Assembly: GCF_017875645.1 (NCBI RefSeq) | Contig: NZ_JAGGMR010000001.1 | Location: 744,001-808,000, forward strand | From: Nocardia goodfellowii | GTDB lineage: Bacteria > Actinomycetota > Actinomycetes > Mycobacteriales > Mycobacteriaceae | Reading direction: 5' to 3' | DNA length: 64,000 nt | Part shown: positions 61,041-64,000 of the stretch, piece after piece | Layout of the letters: every line of letters begins with the position of its first letter | Position numbering within the stretch: the stretch's first letter is position 1 | Notes under the pieces: generated by a model | Seen by the model: only the letters and a program-made list of their open reading frames with translations | Told to the model about the DNA's origin: nothing | Database searches by the model: none | Made by a program: the position numbers and the translations under genes

Positions 61041-62336
61041 TCAGATCTCGGGCAGCGGTGCCGGCAATTCCAGCGTCTGGGCCTGGCCGGACTGTTCGGC
61101 CAGCCACGGAAACACCGGCGCCAGCTGTTCGGACAGCCCGCTGACGGCGACCGTGCGCGCCACGTCACCCTGGAGCTTCAGCGTGTTGTAAGCGTTGATG
61201 CCCGAGGCGATTCCCACCGGGACACCGAGAATGAGCGCGCCCGCCGTCGTGCCGATCGTGCCGAGCAGCGCGGCGCCGGCCAGACAGCCGCCGAGCGTGC
61301 CGGCCGCGATACCCGGGATGGACGACAGGCTGCCCGCTCCCGCGCCGCCGAACAGACCGATCAGGCACCCGACGGACAGGCCGGCAGCGCCACCGATGAG
61401 ACCGCCGATGCTGACCGCCAAACCGAACTGGGTCGCGACGGCGCTGTAGGCATCGTTGATGTCCTTCTGCCGCTGCACGGCCGGATCGTCATCGATCTCC
61501 TGATTGCCGCTGAGCGGAACCGTGGCCGGAACCTGACAGATCGGCGGCGGCAGTTCATCCGCCGTCAGCGCGGCCTCCAGATTCTCCCTCGTCAGCTGCG
61601 ACACCGGCACGGTGCCGGGCGGGCACGGCACCGCCGCGTTCGGCCAAATGGCCATCGGCGCACCCAGGGTCAGCGTATTGCCGAGCACGTAGCGGCCCTG
61701 CGCGTCGAGCACCTGGAAATTGTTGATCGGTTGCCATCGGCGTTCCCCGCCGGGACCGGGCATCAGGTGATCCGGGTCCGGCCCGGTGCCCGGTGCCTGC
61801 ACGGTGACGCTGCCCATCGGCGTAGTGAGGAAGGCCGAGTTGTCCGAGAGGTCACCGGTGTAGTCCCAGCCCGGCAGCGGCGAAACCTGAACCCGGGACA
61901 AACCTTCGCGCACCGCTCGATCGTGGGGCGACTCCTCCGGCAGCACCTGCGGCAACGGCGGCGGCACCTCATGGCCGAACGGCAGATGATGCAGATCCTG
62001 GCCCTGCTCACCGAGCAGCACGGTGCCCGCGCGGTCGCGCACCTGGAAATGCTCGCTGCCGACGAAGGTGACCGAGCCGTCCGGACCGTAGATCGTGGAC
62101 ACCCGGTTGTAAGCGTCGCTGCGCATCCGGATTCCGGGCAGGAGCTCCCAGTCGTTCTCGCCGCATTCCGGGGGCCGGGGCGGAATCGGTTCGCCGGGGT
62201 TGCCCCAATCCGCCAGCGGCGGGCAGTCGATCGACGTCGGACCGGTAATCGGCGGCGCCGCGTAGGCGGGTGCGGTCGCGACGGTAATAGCCGCGGCGGT
62301 CATCGCCGCGATACCGATAGCTGGAGCAATTCTCAA
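61041..62336 (-). CDS. Exported protein of unknown function
   Basis: A protein of about 431 residues. I use the TTG at 62336 (GAGG upstream), giving a signal peptide of about 26 residues that ends APAYA; an ATG at 62303 would shorten it. The outer part has Cys pairs and repeated beta-type strands (VSTIYGPDGSVTFVGSEHFQV; VLDAQGRYVLGNTL), and residues 320-390 are a Gly/Ala-rich hydrophobic region (GGLIGGAAGLSVGCLIGLFG) that may insert in a membrane. I do not recognise the family; it may be genus-specific. Confidence 0.72.
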   Translation of the reverse strand: MRIAPAIGIAAMTAAAITVATAPAYAAPPITGPTSIDCPPLADWGNPGEPIPPRPPECGENDWELLPGIRMRSDAYNRVSTIYGPDGSVTFVGSEHFQVRDRAGTVLLGEQGQDLHHLPFGHEVPPPLPQVLPEESPHDRAVREGLSRVQVSPLPGWDYTGDLSDNSAFLTTPMGSVTVQAPGTGPDPDHLMPGPGGERRWQPINNFQVLDAQGRYVLGNTLTLGAPMAIWPNAAVPCPPGTVPVSQLTRENLEAALTADELPPPICQVPATVPLSGNQEIDDDPAVQRQKDINDAYSAVATQFGLAVSIGGLIGGAAGLSVGCLIGLFGGAGAGSLSSIPGIAAGTLGGCLAGAALLGTIGTTAGALILGVPVGIASGINAYNTLKLQGDVARTVAVSGLSEQLAPVFPWLAEQSGQAQTLELPAPLPEI

Positions 62337-62436
62337 CGGAACCTCGCATTCATTACGCAGTGGGAGAAACCTCGAGCGGAACGAACTGAAGAAACACCGG
62401 AGAAGGATGTCGGCGACGGTACCGCACAATCCACTG

Positions 62437-63348
62437 TCAGACCGCGATCAAGGGCGGTTTGTCCTCGGCGCGTCGGTATTGTCCTGGTGCCAGGCCGTAT
62501 TCACGTTTGAAGGCTTTGGCGAATGCGAATTCGGAGGTGTAGCCGACCTTTCGGGCCACGGTGGCGAGCGAGTCGCCGGTTTCGCGCAGTAGCTTCGCGG
62601 CGGTGAGCAGACGCCAGCGCGTGAGATAGGCCAGCGGCGGTTCGCCGACGGTCGCGCTGAACCGCCGGGCGAGGGTGGCGCGTGAGACTCCGGCGCGCGC
62701 ACTGAGTTCCGGCACGGTCCAGGCCCGAGCCGGATCCGCGTGAACGGCGCGCAGCGCGGCGGCGACGGCGGGGTCGGCGAACGCCCCGGCCCATCCGGTG
62801 GCCGCCTCCTGTTCGTCGAACCACGCCCGCAAGATGTAGAGCAGCAACGTTTCCAGCAATGCGGGCACGGCGGCGTCGCTCCCGAGGCGCGACTCGGAGA
62901 TTTCGGCGGCGAGCAGATCGACCACCGCCCGCAGCGCTGGATGCCGCCCGAGACGTGCTGGGAGATGGATGAATTCGGGCAGTTCGTCCAGCAGCGGATG
63001 GCTGCGCTGCCGGCCGAGTTCGTAAGCGCCGCACAGCAGCGCGGCCCGGACGCCCGGCCCGGCGATTTCGCGCGGCTCCCCCGGTCGCGCGTGTTCGGTG
63101 ACCGGGGTGTCCAGCTGGTCGACCAGATCGTGGTCCGCGCCGCGCGGCATGAAGACCACATCCCCGACGCCGAGCGCCAGCGGATCACCACTCGGCGGAA
63201 CCAGCCAGCAGGAACCCTGTAGCACCACATGGAAACCCGCGCCTGGGACCACCGGATACCGCCGCCCCCAGGGCGCGTGCCGGACAAACATGCCCGAGGT
63301 CGGATGTCCGGTACGGATGGCCGCGATGGTTTCGCTCAGAAGATCCAC
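62437..63348 (-). CDS. AraC-family transcriptional regulator
   Basis: A 303-residue regulator: an N-terminal cupin-like ligand domain (about 10-180, with VLQGSCWLVPPSGDPLALGVGD and MPRGADHDL) and a C-terminal double helix-turn-helix (about 195-290, VPELSARAGVSRATLARRFS and ATVARKVGYTSEFAFAKAFKREY). GTG start at 63348. It faces the saccharopine-dehydrogenase-like gene and probably regulates it; the 91-base gap shows no clear operator. Confidence 0.9.
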   Translation of the reverse strand: MDLLSETIAAIRTGHPTSGMFVRHAPWGRRYPVVPGAGFHVVLQGSCWLVPPSGDPLALGVGDVVFMPRGADHDLVDQLDTPVTEHARPGEPREIAGPGVRAALLCGAYELGRQRSHPLLDELPEFIHLPARLGRHPALRAVVDLLAAEISESRLGSDAAVPALLETLLLYILRAWFDEQEAATGWAGAFADPAVAAALRAVHADPARAWTVPELSARAGVSRATLARRFSATVGEPPLAYLTRWRLLTAAKLLRETGDSLATVARKVGYTSEFAFAKAFKREYGLAPGQYRRAEDKPPLIAV

Positions 63349-63439
63349 GATCCGACCCTACGTCACCTGAGCGTTGCTGACATAAACGAGAGCAATCAAG
63401 CCATTCATTCACTCACCAGAAGGTCATAGCGTTCTTCTC

Positions 63440-64000
63440 ATGACGAACCCGAACTCCACCGAGACCATCGCCGTCTACGGCGCGACCGGCATCACCGGTG
63501 GCTACCTCCTGGCCGAACTGCGCCGCCGCGACCGCACGCCGATCCTGGTCGGTCGCGATGCCGCTCGTATGCGAGCCGCCGCCACCGCCGCGGGACTACC
63601 CGAAGCCGACATCAGGATCGCCGACCTCACCGACCACGACGCCCTCACCGCCGCCTTCGCGGACGCCGATGTGGTGATCAGCAGCCTGCCCGCCTACGTC
63701 GACCACGGTGCACCGGTGCTGGCCGCCGCCATCGCGGCGGGCGCGCACTACACCGACCTGTCCGGCGAACAACTGTTCCTGCGCAAGGTTTACGACGATT
63801 ACAGCGCCGCCGCCGAAGCGGCCGGGGTCACCGTCGTCTCCGGAATCACCGACAGCAATCTCCCCGGTGACCTCCTCGGTTATCTGACCTCGCGGCGCGT
63901 GCCCGGACCGGCCGAGTTGCGACTCAGCCACCTGAGCAAGGGCAGCGGGCACGGCTCGAAAGGCAGCGCGAAAACCGTTCTCGCCAGCTTCGACTGGTTC
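63440..64000 (+). CDS. Saccharopine dehydrogenase-like NAD(P)-binding protein (partial)
   Basis: The first 187 residues of a protein that runs off the window. A Rossmann motif YGATGITGGYLLAELRRR opens it, then LVGRDAARM, DVVISSLPAYVDHG, YTDLSGEQLFLRK and VVSGITDSNLPGDLLGYL, typical of saccharopine-dehydrogenase-like trans-acting reductases. ATG at 63440; no good ribosome site nearby. Divergent from the AraC regulator. The full function cannot be told from the part seen. Confidence 0.82.
   Translation, partial: MTNPNSTETIAVYGATGITGGYLLAELRRRDRTPILVGRDAARMRAAATAAGLPEADIRIADLTDHDALTAAFADADVVISSLPAYVDHGAPVLAAAIAAGAHYTDLSGEQLFLRKVYDDYSAAAEAAGVTVVSGITDSNLPGDLLGYLTSRRVPGPAELRLSHLSKGSGHGSKGSAKTVLASFDWF

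Overview
The window looks like a chromosomal segment of a mycolic-acid actinomycete, most likely Nocardia (Rhodococcus is the main alternative). The DNA is high in G+C, GTG and TTG starts are frequent, and gene content and order closely follow the Mycobacterium tuberculosis sterol-catabolism region (otsA, mce4, hsd4A-fdxD-fadE26-fadE27, fadD19/echA19, Rv3520c-ltp4-ltp3, cyp125/fadA5, echA20-ipdABC, fadA6-kstR2, ipdF-fadE30/fadD3-fadE31-33). Gene names are transferred from recognised protein families and synteny; no database search was run.

Layout. 1-2.3 kb: HIT protein, tRNA-Thr(UGU), an orphan MbtH protein, an alpha/beta hydrolase and a small hypothetical. 2.4-6.2 kb: otsA and an OmpR-type two-component system. 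6.2-16.4 kb, minus strand: a complete, tightly overlapping mce4 sterol importer operon (yrbE4AB, mce4A-F, two Mce-associated proteins). 16.7-20.4 kb: hsd4A, fdxD, fadE26, fadE27. 20.4-23.4 kb: an accessory block (cupin/MarR, TetR/FAD monooxygenase). 23.4-26.8 kb: thioesterase and fadD19, divergent from echA19. 26.9-28.5 kb: VOC protein and a SigG-like ECF sigma factor. 28.6-35.1 kb: a CoA ligase, an F420-type oxidoreductase, and a DUF35-ltp4-ltp3-NTF2/ketosteroid-isomerase-like operon. 35.2-37.8 kb: cyp125 and fadA5. 37.8-41.7 kb: an inserted island with an EspR-like regulator, an ImmA/IrrE-type metallopeptidase, a multi-pass membrane protein and a secreted protein made of GTGSAGLG repeats. 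41.8-47.2 kb: two SDRs, echA20 and ipdABC. 47.2-49.0 kb: an SDR and a MmyB-like regulator. 49.0-59.9 kb: fadA6-kstR2, an unknown gene, ipdF-fadE30, and fadD3-ech-fadE31-32-33. 59.9-64 kb: a DUF427 protein, a small ORF, a secreted protein, an AraC regulator and the start of a saccharopine-dehydrogenase-like gene.

How the genes work together: Mce4 imports sterol; CYP125 oxidises the side-chain terminus; FadD19 and related ligases form CoA thioesters; FadE26/27, EchA19, Hsd4A and FadA5 carry out side-chain beta-oxidation; and the Ltp3/Ltp4/DUF35 set probably handles C24-branched sterols. After ring A/B cleavage (the kshAB and hsa genes are not in this window), FadD3, FadE30, IpdF, FadA6, EchA20, IpdC, IpdAB and FadE31-33 degrade the remaining C/D rings. 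Two operator families can be read by eye: KstR-type boxes (TnnAACnnGTTnnA) at six places between 16.5 and 36.5 kb, and KstR2-type boxes (ACCAAGCA-N2-TGCTTnnT) at three places between 43.5 and 54 kb. At most of these promoters one gene starts only 10-20 bases from the box, and five such genes show a TANNNT hexamer 6-7 bases before a GTG start, which suggests leaderless transcripts.
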